Shown in pieces: positions 8,795-16,259 of a stretch of DNA of 64,000 nucleotides. Origin of the DNA: Lachnospiraceae bacterium (GTDB taxonomy: Bacteria > Bacillota > Clostridia > Lachnospirales > Lachnospiraceae); contig JAFSLV010000041.1 in the NCBI GenBank assembly GCA_017448245.1, positions 62,001-126,000 on the forward strand, in the 5' to 3' direction. The position numbers and the translations under genes are program-made. The first letter of the stretch is position 1. Each line of letters opens with the position of its first letter. Under the pieces are notes generated by a model. The model did no database searches. It saw only the letters and a program-made list of their open reading frames with translations, and had not been told where the DNA came from.

Positions 8795-9765
8795 GTCATC
8801 ACCTCTTTGATCCGTGCGGTATCTTCCCCGTCCGCGCATTCCGCAAGCAGTGTCAGAGCCCGCGCGGCATAGGCATCGATGCGTTCCTTTGTGTAACCGA
8901 GCGCGTCCGCTTCCCGAATCATACGCATCACATCCCGCTCGTTCTCCTCATCCATATGTCCTTTTTTTTCCAGAATCCGTTTCAGGGCGGCGCCGTCTTT
9001 CCCCTGCAGCGTATATAACAGGGGCAGCGTATAATAGCCCGCACGCAGATCGGCATGCACGGCCTTTCCCTCACTTTTCGCATCGGATACATAATCGAGG
9101 AGATCATCCCTGAGCTGGAATACATAACCGAAACAGATCCCCAGTTCCGACAGCTTCTTCATGATCCCGTCAGAGACCGCACACTCGATCCCCGCGATCC
9201 GGAAAGCCGCCGTAAAGAGTGCCACGGTCTTTCCCCGGATCATGCCCAGATACTGCTCTTCCGTCGTATCCGCATCAAAGCGCATCTCCATCTGCACGGT
9301 TTCGCCGATGCACATCTTTTCGACCGCAAGGGCGATCTCTTCTCCGGACCGGTTCATCCCGCCCTTTAACAGGGCGCTCAGCACGCGGCTCAGTAAAAAA
9401 TCCCCCGTATACACGGCGATGTTTTTTCCGTACGTTTCCTGTACGGTAGGCAGCCCCCTGCGTAAGGGGGCATCATCCACCACATCGTCATGCACGAGAG
9501 ATGCCATGTGTACGATTTCGAGCAGCGCTCCCAGCTTGATCAGCTTTTCCTTTTGTGCTTCCCCCGCACCGAGCGCACGCGCGGCAAGCAGCGTCAGCAT
9601 CGGTCGGATCTGCTTGCCGGGTGCCGTCAGCAGCTCCTCGATAATCGTGCGCATCGGTTGCAAAAGCCGTACATACGTCAGTGTATCGCGCATGTAGGCT
9701 TCCACACGGCTCATGTCATCGGAGAGAACCCCCCTGAGTCTTTCATATAATCCGGAGTCCTTCAT
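8767..9765 (-). CDS. Polyprenyl diphosphate synthase (trans, long-chain)
   Basis: A 332-residue trans-isoprenyl diphosphate synthase. It shows the GKQIRP segment near residue 49, the first Asp-rich motif HDDVVDDAPLRRG near residue 90 and the second motif QLRDDLLDY near residue 210. The start MKDSGLYERL lies 14 bases after the FixX stop; the frame extends further up without support. It builds the isoprenoid chain, most likely the quinone side chain used by the overlapping MenA-type gene. Confidence 0.9.
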   Translation of the reverse strand: MKDSGLYERLRGVLSDDMSRVEAYMRDTLTYVRLLQPMRTIIEELLTAPGKQIRPMLTLLAARALGAGEAQKEKLIKLGALLEIVHMASLVHDDVVDDAPLRRGLPTVQETYGKNIAVYTGDFLLSRVLSALLKGGMNRSGEEIALAVEKMCIGETVQMEMRFDADTTEEQYLGMIRGKTVALFTAAFRIAGIECAVSDGIMKKLSELGICFGYVFQLRDDLLDYVSDAKSEGKAVHADLRAGYYTLPLLYTLQGKDGAALKRILEKKGHMDEENERDVMRMIREADALGYTKERIDAYAARALTLLAECADGEDTARIKEVMTWLTKSIRI

Positions 9766-9779
9766 GTCTTTTCCGCACT

Positions 9780-10064
9780 TTATCCCTGCCGGTACTCGAT
9801 GCCCATGCTCCCTACGGGATAGTGCCACACACGTACGACCTTTCCGCCCGAGACCACGCGGCAGGTGCCGCATTCGAGGCATCCCTCGTGGTTAAAGATG
9901 ACCTGTCCGTTTTCGTATTTGTAGAGCTCCGCGGGGCAGGCTTTGACGACGCGCATGATCTCTCTTTCGTCCTTAAAGTCCGGATCGATCTCGATATGCG
10001 GATTGTGTTCGTCCGGATAAAATTTGTTGATACCCAGTTTATCGTCAACCGACATTTTTTTCAT
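9780..10064 (-). CDS. fixX: FixX-type ferredoxin
   Basis: A 94-residue iron-sulfur protein. The cysteine pattern, CPAELY near residue 43 and CLECGTCR near residue 61, is that of FixX / the ferredoxin domain of ETF:quinone oxidoreductase. It passes electrons with FixC from electron transfer flavoprotein to quinone. AAAGGAAC precedes the start. It follows fixC by about 40 bases. No fixAB (etfBA) genes are in the window. Confidence 0.92.
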   Translation of the reverse strand: MKKMSVDDKLGINKFYPDEHNPHIEIDPDFKDEREIMRVVKACPAELYKYENGQVIFNHEGCLECGTCRVVSGGKVVRVWHYPVGSMGIEYRQG

Positions 10065-10102
10065 GATTGTTCCTTTCAGTCCGTGGTTCCGGGACTCCCG
10101 GT

Positions 10103-11395
10103 TTACAGTGCTTTCAACGCGTCCATGCCGATGCCGGCCAGCTTAAAGATGCCGCCCGATTTTTTGAGTGCCGGCATCGCAAACTTCATCAGATGTCTTC
10201 TGGGATTGCCGTCGATCGTAAACATCTCGGAAAACACTTCCTTTGCCATGACCGGATATTTGGTAAAGATCTCCTTATGCTCCATCAGCTTCGGAGCTCT
10301 TGCGTGATGCATCATGTCGCGCATGACAAAGCTGTTGTCGAGCATTGTCTTGTAAGAAGACAGGGTCGAGGCGGAAAAATCTCCCTTTTCCTTTGCCTTG
10401 ATGATTGTCTCCGCGGCCAGCCTCCCGGACTCGATCGCAAAGTCCATGCCGCGCACGGTATAGGCGATATTGATGACCATGTTGGCCGCGTCGCCCGCAA
10501 GCAGCACACCGTCCCTGTACAGCGTCGGGATCATATTGTATCCGCCCTCGGTAACGAGGTGAGCGGAGTATTCGAGGAGCTTGCCGTCCTCGATGAGCGG
10601 TGCGATCGTCGGATGCTGTTTGACGCGCTCAAGGAGCTGCGGCACGGAGTATTCGGAGTTGCCGATCTCCGAGGCCGTCAGCACCACCGCAAGAGACAGG
10701 CTGTCCTTATTGGTATACAGACAGGCACCGCCGATGCCGCCGTCCGAAGGAAAGCCCGCCATCATCCAGGCACAGCCTTCACCGGGCGCCACGCCGAAAC
10801 GGTCGGAGATGACTTTTTCGTCAAGCCCGATAACTTCCTTGACGCCGACGGCGGTCTGATCCTGCGCGAGCTCTTTTTTCATGCCGAGACTCTGTGCGAG
10901 CGGGGAGTTGACGCCGTCCGCAAGGATTACAACGTCGGCCTCCATCTCTTCATCTCCGGCTTTGACACCGCAGACCTTTCCGTCTCTCACGATCATCTCG
11001 TCGGCATGGATCCCCGTGACAAACATCGCGCCTTCCGCTTCCGCTTTTTCCGCAAGCCATTTGTCAAATTTGGAACGCAGCACCGAATAGGACGCCGTTT
11101 CCTCCCTGCGCATGTCCTCATCGTTATACTCGATGGTCGTCGCCGCCGTTTCCGTCATCAGCGAGATCCGTTCTTTGGTGATCTTGCGCTCGATCGGCGC
11201 CTCGGAGGCAAATCCGGGAATGATCTTTTCGAGCGCATGCCCGTAGAGACGTCCGCCGGAGACGTTTTTGGCGCCGGCCCAGTTGCCTCTCTCCACCACC
11301 AGCACTTCCATTCCTGCCTTTGCCAGTGTCAACGCGGCCGTCGATCCCGCAAGACCCGCCCCGACAATGATCGCATCAAATCTGTCGTCGCTCAC
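10103..11395 (-). CDS. fixC: FixC-type FAD-dependent ETF:quinone oxidoreductase
   Basis: A 430-residue flavoprotein. It opens with the dinucleotide fold DAIIVGAGLAGSTAALTLAK and continues with NVSGGRLYG and GVLLAGDAANMVINIAYTVRG, all typical of FixC. The start was set at a GTG (11393-11395) because AAAGGAGA sits eight bases upstream. An upstream TTG in the same frame has no ribosome site. FixC oxidises electron transfer flavoprotein and reduces quinone, or takes part in bifurcation with FixABX. It is followed by fixX, a polyprenyl synthase and a MenA-type gene, so a membrane quinone is its likely acceptor. Confidence 0.92.
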   Translation of the reverse strand: MSDDRFDAIIVGAGLAGSTAALTLAKAGMEVLVVERGNWAGAKNVSGGRLYGHALEKIIPGFASEAPIERKITKERISLMTETAATTIEYNDEDMRREETASYSVLRSKFDKWLAEKAEAEGAMFVTGIHADEMIVRDGKVCGVKAGDEEMEADVVILADGVNSPLAQSLGMKKELAQDQTAVGVKEVIGLDEKVISDRFGVAPGEGCAWMMAGFPSDGGIGGACLYTNKDSLSLAVVLTASEIGNSEYSVPQLLERVKQHPTIAPLIEDGKLLEYSAHLVTEGGYNMIPTLYRDGVLLAGDAANMVINIAYTVRGMDFAIESGRLAAETIIKAKEKGDFSASTLSSYKTMLDNSFVMRDMMHHARAPKLMEHKEIFTKYPVMAKEVFSEMFTIDGNPRRHLMKFAMPALKKSGGIFKLAGIGMDALKAL

Positions 11396-11746
11396 GATAT
11401 GTTCTCCTTTCGTTCCCGGCAATCATCACGTTCCGTGATTCTCCGGATGTGCTTATGATACCATCCATGTTATGATTTGGGTGTCAAAAGTATTTCTTCA
11501 CTATTCCTGATATACGGATTGCTCCGTTTCTTCGAAACTCCCGCAATCCTGCGGCCATTCGGAATCCGCTGCAATGCCCAAAAAACGGGCATTTTGCTAC
11601 TTCCTCATGTCGGGCGGCGTCCAAAGTCATTCGACGATTCTTGCAAGCAAGATCGTCGTCATGACTTTTGACACCTGTATATCATGTTATCGTTATTATC
11701 CGCCTGACAAAAGTGCTATTTTTCGTCCGTCGCGGAAGGTATAACC
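11396..11746. other. 351-base gap without a gene
   Basis: No credible reading frame is present on either strand. Most of the gap is filled by an element with 12-bp terminal inverted repeats (11480-11675). The fixC side holds a GGTATCATAAG that could serve as a -10, but I see no matching -35 at normal spacing. Confidence 0.6.
11480..11675. repeat. 196-bp MITE-like element with terminal inverted repeats and internal hairpins
   Basis: The ends are perfect 12-bp inverted copies of GGTGTCAAAAGT (11480-11491 and 11664-11675). Inside, 11619-11674 can fold into one long hairpin of about 25 pairs with a few mismatches, and 11575-11596 forms a second hairpin (AATGCCC/GGGCATT). No clear target-site duplication and no gene are present. 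It may be a non-autonomous mobile element or a structured dispersed repeat. Confidence 0.55.
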
Positions 11747-12172
11747 TTACATCTGTGCGCGCCCCTGCGCGGGCGTCCCCTCCTGTGCGGCGGACAGGGA
11801 CTGTGTCCTTCTGGTGGGAATCACCCGGAAGAAATAAACCCAGTGGATAACGGCGAGCACCACGATGACGATGCGCGCCGGCCAGGGCGCATAATAGAAT
11901 CCGAATGCCTCAAATGCCGTTGCGATCGCGAGGATCTTCAGCTTTGCGGAAAGCGTCATGGTCTTTGTGGCCATAAACTCCGACAGGTATCTGTCATAGA
12001 GCCCGGTGGACGCAAACCATGCGTGAAACCGCTTTGATCCCCTGGCAAAGAAAAACAGGGTCAGCAGATACAGCGGCGTCGTCGGCAGCACCGGTAGAAA
12101 AATCCCGACGGTTCCGAGTGCCAGACAGATACATCCCAGTGCAATAAAGATCAGATTGATTGCTTTTTTCAT
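11747..12172 (-). CDS. DUF454 (YbaN-like) inner membrane protein
   Basis: A 141-residue membrane protein. The N-terminal run LGTVGIFLPVLPTTPLYLLT is the DUF454/YbaN signature, followed by FFFARGSKRFHAWF. Two further helices lie at about residues 77-115. The function of the family is unknown. GAGAGGACAGG precedes the start. In some bacteria relatives sit near haem or respiratory genes, which matches this setting, but that is only context. Confidence 0.85.
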   Translation of the reverse strand: MKKAINLIFIALGCICLALGTVGIFLPVLPTTPLYLLTLFFFARGSKRFHAWFASTGLYDRYLSEFMATKTMTLSAKLKILAIATAFEAFGFYYAPWPARIVIVVLAVIHWVYFFRVIPTRRTQSLSAAQEGTPAQGRAQM

Positions 12173-12208
12173 CCTGTCCTCTCCGTATCGTGTATGCCTG
12201 ATTCCCCG

Positions 12209-12580
12209 TCACGATGCCTTCTTGGCGGCGGCTTCCTGTTTCGTAAAAATCACGGTAATGTCCGCACCCTTTTTGAGGCCCTTTTTGCGGTAGCGCTCGA
12301 TATGCTTAGGATTGGCGGGAAACCATCCCTTGACAATGCGGTCCTCCTGCTCGAAGAGTTCGATGATGCTCCACAACAATGAGCATCCGAGACTCCCGAA
12401 GAGAATGGAGATAAACGCGTTGTCCATCGCAAAGGAAATCCCGATGGAGATCGTTCCCAGTACCAGAAACACCGGCCAGCAGTTTTTGGTAAAATAGTAC
12501 TCCGCATAGATGACAATCGGATGAAACAGCCCGATCATCGCAAAGCACGCAACACCCGTGATGAGTCCCGTCCAGTTCAT
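12209..12580 (-). CDS. DUF4491 family membrane protein
   Basis: A 123-residue protein starting MNWTGLITGVACF, with FHPIVIYAEYYF near residue 20, SIIELFEQEDRIVKGWFPAN near residue 70 and three predicted helices. These segments match the DUF4491 family of anaerobic Firmicutes and Bacteroidetes, whose function is not known. AAGGAGGGGACGAT precedes the start. It lies directly below ccsA in the cytochrome maturation run. Confidence 0.85.
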   Translation of the reverse strand: MNWTGLITGVACFAMIGLFHPIVIYAEYYFTKNCWPVFLVLGTISIGISFAMDNAFISILFGSLGCSLLWSIIELFEQEDRIVKGWFPANPKHIERYRKKGLKKGADITVIFTKQEAAAKKAS

Positions 12581-12613
12581 ATCGTCCCCTCCTTCCGTCT
12601 GTATGGTCTTTGA

Positions 12614-13435
12614 TCAGCCGTAGCTGTGCAGACCGCCAAAGATATAGGTCACGCCGAGCAGGGTAAAAAGCACGGCGACAAAGCCGATGACGGCCAGATA
12701 ACAGCCCTTTCTTCCGCGCCAGGCGGGTCGTAAGCGCAGATGCAGATAAATGGCATAGATAATCCAGGTGATCAGCGCCCACGTCTCTTTGGGATCCCAG
12801 GTCCACCAGCTCCCCCAGGCCTCCTCCGCCCAGATCGCACCGGTGATGATCAGAAGCGTCAGGAAGATAAAGCCGACCACGACCGAATTGAACATCATGC
12901 GTTCCAGAAAAACACCGCGGTTCTTTTTCTCTTCCGGAATGCCTCCCTGAGGCTCCTTGCGCGGCATGATGATCAGATAAAAGACAGCCACGCCGGCCGC
13001 CAGCGCAAACGCGCTGTAGGAGATGATCGCCGTCATCACGTGCGACACGCGCCAGTTGCTCTGCAACGCGGGAAGCAGGGGCCCTCCGACATCGGTCTTT
13101 CCGAAAGAAATGCCGATCAGCACGGCGCAGATCACCAGAATGACCGCCACGGGCCCGTAGGAGCGAAATCTCAGGGAGATAAAGACGGCCACGCACAAAA
13201 TGGCAAAGGACAGCACGATCAGATACTCAAAAACGCTGTTCAGCGGCAGACGGCCGACCTGCATCGTACGGTTCACGACGGCGATCAGCATACACACCGC
13301 GCCCGCCGCATTCAGGACCAGACCCGCTTTTGTCAGCCATGTCCGTTTCAGAAACAGATGCAGCACATACGCCGCGGCTGCCATGATCGTCACCAGAAAC
13401 GCATAATAGCTCATCGTTTCGACAATTGTAACCAT
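12614..13435 (-). CDS. ccsA: Cytochrome c maturation protein CcsA/ResC (haem handling, WWD domain)
   Basis: A 273-residue polytopic membrane protein. The tryptophan-rich haem-binding motif WGSWWTWDPKETWALITW lies near residue 200, flanked by histidines expected to bind haem (NWRVSHVMTAI, and HLRLRP). With ResB it forms the system II synthase that attaches haem to CxxCH motifs outside the membrane. CGGGGGAGAAACCA precedes the start. The only c-type cytochrome in the window is the peroxidase just upstream. Confidence 0.95.
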   Translation of the reverse strand: MVTIVETMSYYAFLVTIMAAAAYVLHLFLKRTWLTKAGLVLNAAGAVCMLIAVVNRTMQVGRLPLNSVFEYLIVLSFAILCVAVFISLRFRSYGPVAVILVICAVLIGISFGKTDVGGPLLPALQSNWRVSHVMTAIISYSAFALAAGVAVFYLIIMPRKEPQGGIPEEKKNRGVFLERMMFNSVVVGFIFLTLLIITGAIWAEEAWGSWWTWDPKETWALITWIIYAIYLHLRLRPAWRGRKGCYLAVIGFVAVLFTLLGVTYIFGGLHSYG

Positions 13436-13457
13436 TGGTTTCTCCCCCGATTATTCG

Positions 13458-14432
13458 TTATTTCTCTTCCGTGATCTCTTGTTTCATCATATGGCTGTAG
13501 CGGATCACAAGTCCCGCCAGCACAAGGAAAAAGCCCGTGAAAATCACCCTGACGCCCGGGTCGTATTTGGCCTGCAATCCGGTGTAATAGCCGTAATCGT
13601 CAAAGGTCAGCCACACCCCTTCCGTCACCTGCGTCTGTGCGCCCTTTTCGAGCACATTCATGGCAACGGGCTCGTCGTTTTCGGTGAGCACCCACAAAAG
13701 CCGCGGATTGTCATCCCGCATGTTTTTTACTTCCGTGATGGCCTCTCCCTCCTGATAGTCCGGATAAAAGGTCAGTCCCAGCCTGACGCTTACGGTCTCG
13801 TCCTCGACCAGCGGAATCCACTCCTCATCACGGAGTTCAAAGGTCCTTTGCGCCCTTCCGGAGGAGAGCGTTGCGGTAAATGCCCAGCCGTAGTTTTGCT
13901 GGATAACGGTCACGCCGTCATATCTGGCGGGTCCGTTGACATAAGCGGAAAGCGACGCCGACGAACCGTCTCTTTTCGTGATCGTCAGATCGGTGATGTA
14001 TTGTCTGGGCGTCACCCGGTCCTCATAGTATTCCACACGGAAATCATCGATCCGCATCTCCAGTGTGCCGCTGCGGCCCGCCACCTGTGCCGTTTCGCCG
14101 ACAGGGATTTCATAGTAGGTCTGGCGGCCGATGAGCCAGCTCATAAAGGCGCCCGTCATCACCACGATCAGTCCGGCGTGCAGCACTGGCGAACCCCATA
14201 CATGTAAACGGAACTTTTTTTTACTCTGCCTGCGTGCCCATCCAAGCCTTCCAACGGTACACAGAATCAGATTGACGGCAAATAACGCACCGAGCAGGTA
14301 CATCGGAACAGAATGAATCAGATGCAATTCCTCACTCAGCGTATCCAGTACACAGAGGACGGCAATGGCCGTCAGCAGTATCACCGTCAGCTTCAGTGAC
14401 GTGAAAAAACGATAAATTCTGTTGTTAATCAT
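13458..14432 (-). CDS. resB: ResB-like cytochrome c maturation protein
   Basis: A 324-residue protein with three N-terminal membrane helices (SLKLTVILLTAIAVLCVLD, then PMYLLGALFAVNLILC, then LHAGLIVVMTGAF), a large outer domain and a C-terminal helix (VIFTGFFLVLAGLVIRYSH). The order and the IHSVPMYLL and WGSPVLHAGLIV segments match ResB/Ccs1. It is shorter than the usual 450-550-residue ResB, as in compact anaerobe versions. It works with CcsA to present apocytochrome and haem. Confidence 0.9.
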   Translation of the reverse strand: MINNRIYRFFTSLKLTVILLTAIAVLCVLDTLSEELHLIHSVPMYLLGALFAVNLILCTVGRLGWARRQSKKKFRLHVWGSPVLHAGLIVVMTGAFMSWLIGRQTYYEIPVGETAQVAGRSGTLEMRIDDFRVEYYEDRVTPRQYITDLTITKRDGSSASLSAYVNGPARYDGVTVIQQNYGWAFTATLSSGRAQRTFELRDEEWIPLVEDETVSVRLGLTFYPDYQEGEAITEVKNMRDDNPRLLWVLTENDEPVAMNVLEKGAQTQVTEGVWLTFDDYGYYTGLQAKYDPGVRVIFTGFFLVLAGLVIRYSHMMKQEITEEK

Positions 14433-14450
14433 TCCCTTTGTATCTTGATC

Positions 14451-14479
14451 CCCCGTCCGGCGCGTGGCACCGGACGGGG
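14451..14479 (-). other. Strong stem-loop between the peroxidase gene and resB
   Basis: A perfect 10-bp stem (CCCCGTCCGG with CCGGACGGGG) has a nine-base loop. No T-run follows, so it is not a classical terminator. It may act as an mRNA stability or processing element that sets peroxidase output against resB-ccsA. Confidence 0.6.
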
Positions 14480-14527
14480 CTCGTACGAGACTATAATCGC
14501 TTCTTTCGGTGGCTGATTGTCGGTTGC

Positions 14528-16033
14528 TTATTCCTCATCCCCGTAAGACGGATAAATATTATTGCTGGGATAGAAGTCATACGTCATGTATTCGTTTTCT
14601 CCCGTCAGCGTCATCAAAAACGCCACAATCTTATTTACCTCGTCATCCGTCGGTTGCGGATGATCCGTCTGGAAGCGGAACATGGTGCGTACCGCCTGCT
14701 GAATCGACAGCTGCGTGCCGTCATGGAAATACGGCCCCGTCAGTTCCAGATTACGGAGATTCGGGACTTTGAATCTGTACATATCGGACTCGACACCGGT
14801 CTCCGCATAGCGGCCCATGTCGCCGTCCTCAATGCCGTAGCCTCTTTCCTCAAAGTACACCGCGGCATCCGTCACCGTACCGAGCAGCTCAAAGGACTGT
14901 CCGCCCATGCTGGCGCCGGTATGGCAGGTTGCACAGTAATACTTTTTGAAAAGTTCGTACCCTTGTGCCGCATCCGCTGAGATCGCAGAATCGTCTCCCA
15001 TCAGATAACGGTCAAACGGGCTGTTCGGGGTGATCAGCAGTTTTTCGAATTCGGCAATGGCCTGCGTGATGGTATCCACGTTGATATTGTCCTTGCCGAA
15101 GACCGCCTCAAATCTTTTGACCATCTCCGGATCCTCGCTTAAGCGATCCGCGATGTCTTCCCAGGATTCCGAACCCATCTCGACCGGATTGGTCGGGGGT
15201 CCGGCTGCCTGTGCATGAAGATCGGCAGCCCTGCCGTCCCAAAATTGCAGTACGTTAAATACCGCATTGTACACCGTAGGCGCGCTGACGCCGCCCAGAT
15301 TGCCGGTGATGCCTCTTGCGTGAGGCTGTCCGTCTTCACCGCCGTGTGACAGCTGGTGGCAGGAGGCGCATGCCAGGGTGTTGTCCCCGGAGAGTCTGGT
15401 ATCATGGTACAGATCCAGACCCAGCATCGCCATCTCCATATCGACGCCGTATCCCGGTTCCGGTAAGATCATGACCGGCTCGGAAACCGCTCTCTCGAGC
15501 GACGCGTCATCCAGGTTCATGCCGTAGTTTTCGGCAAATGCCGTCACCTGAGCGGTCTTCTGCTCTCTGACCCAGTCCAGTACGATCTGCTGCTCCTCGC
15601 CGTTAAGCGAAGAACCGGGATGTACCGTCGCATAGGAAGTGACGGGCATCGAGTTGTTTCGTACGCTCTGTTCGATCTTGGCGACCGTCGGCGCATCCAA
15701 CACCTCCCCCGCATTTACCTGTTCCACCACTGCCTCCAGGTCGATGAACCGATACGCATTCTGTTTATCCTGCGCAATCGTTCCGGAGACACCCGGCAAG
15801 CCCTCATACCAGACTGCCGGAGGATTTTCCGCATGACACGCCAGACATCCGTTGTTCTCGAGAACCTGCACGAATCTGCCGTCCGTTGTGTCTGCGGTGA
15901 TGGCCCTGCCGCTCATGCTCACTCCGATATATGCAATGACGCATACGATCAGCGCGACAAGTACGGCCAGCCACCATTTCTTTTTGGAACTGCCTGTGTT
16001 TCCTGTTTCTTTGGTGTTTTGTTCATCAGCCAT
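14528..16033 (-). CDS. Membrane-anchored tri-haem cytochrome c peroxidase (quinol-peroxidase-like)
   Basis: A 501-residue protein. A single helix (about 20-38, WWLAVLVALIVCVIAYIGV) anchors it and leaves the rest outside. Three haem c sites are visible: CLACH (63-67) in an extra N-terminal domain, CASCH (222-226) and CATCH (367-371) in a MauG/CcpA-type di-haem peroxidase core. The core also has QFWDGRA and the catalytic NPVEM segment near 282. Classical CcpA has two haems and is soluble. The extra anchored haem is the layout of E. coli YhjA, which takes electrons from quinol. The start MADEQNTKE follows AAGGAGAG. It heads a run with resB and ccsA and has its own promoter. Confidence 0.9.
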   Translation of the reverse strand: MADEQNTKETGNTGSSKKKWWLAVLVALIVCVIAYIGVSMSGRAITADTTDGRFVQVLENNGCLACHAENPPAVWYEGLPGVSGTIAQDKQNAYRFIDLEAVVEQVNAGEVLDAPTVAKIEQSVRNNSMPVTSYATVHPGSSLNGEEQQIVLDWVREQKTAQVTAFAENYGMNLDDASLERAVSEPVMILPEPGYGVDMEMAMLGLDLYHDTRLSGDNTLACASCHQLSHGGEDGQPHARGITGNLGGVSAPTVYNAVFNVLQFWDGRAADLHAQAAGPPTNPVEMGSESWEDIADRLSEDPEMVKRFEAVFGKDNINVDTITQAIAEFEKLLITPNSPFDRYLMGDDSAISADAAQGYELFKKYYCATCHTGASMGGQSFELLGTVTDAAVYFEERGYGIEDGDMGRYAETGVESDMYRFKVPNLRNLELTGPYFHDGTQLSIQQAVRTMFRFQTDHPQPTDDEVNKIVAFLMTLTGENEYMTYDFYPSNNIYPSYGDEE

Positions 16034-16087
16034 TGTGCTCTCCTTGTTTTCCAACAAAGCCAAGAAACAATTATAGTAATCTTTATT

Positions 16088-16116
16088 ATTATAGCGGCGT
16101 GAAAAATATTTCGCAA
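16088..16116 (-). promoter_or_regulatory. Promoter of the tri-haem peroxidase operon
   Basis: TTGCGA (16111-16116) and TATAAT (16088-16093) are 17 bases apart. The leader before the ATG is about 50 bases. Confidence 0.75.
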
Positions 16117-16129
16117 TGAAAAAAATAAA

Positions 16130-16151
16130 CAAAATAATTATTCTTATTTTG
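16130..16151. promoter_or_regulatory. AT-rich palindrome upstream of the peroxidase promoter
   Basis: CAAAATAA and TTATTTTG form perfect 8-bp arms around a six-base centre. The site lies about 20 bases upstream of the -35, a position suited to an activator or upstream repressor. Fur/PerR-type or redox regulators bind AT-rich palindromes of this size, but the sequence does not match their consensus closely. Confidence 0.4.
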
Positions 16152-16204
16152 GATATTCTGTAAAAAGATGAATTTTTAGGGAACTATTTAATTTTGCACA
16201 ACAG

Positions 16205-16232
16205 AAAAAGGAGGGGGCCCGCCCCTCCCTTT
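16205..16232 (-). terminator. Rho-independent terminator of the glycoside cassette
   Basis: On the minus strand AAAGGGAGGGG and CCCCCTCCTTTTT form a long G+C stem ending in a T-run, just below the alpha-galactosidase stop. It separates the cassette from the peroxidase promoter. Confidence 0.85.
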
Positions 16233-16259
16233 AATCAGGAAACAACCGTGAATTCCGGC

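Noticed and set aside
16081-16151. PerR or Fur box at the peroxidase promoter
   Set aside because: The region is AT-rich and holds a palindrome, but neither consensus (TTATAATnATTATAA or the GATAAT array) matches well enough to name the regulator.
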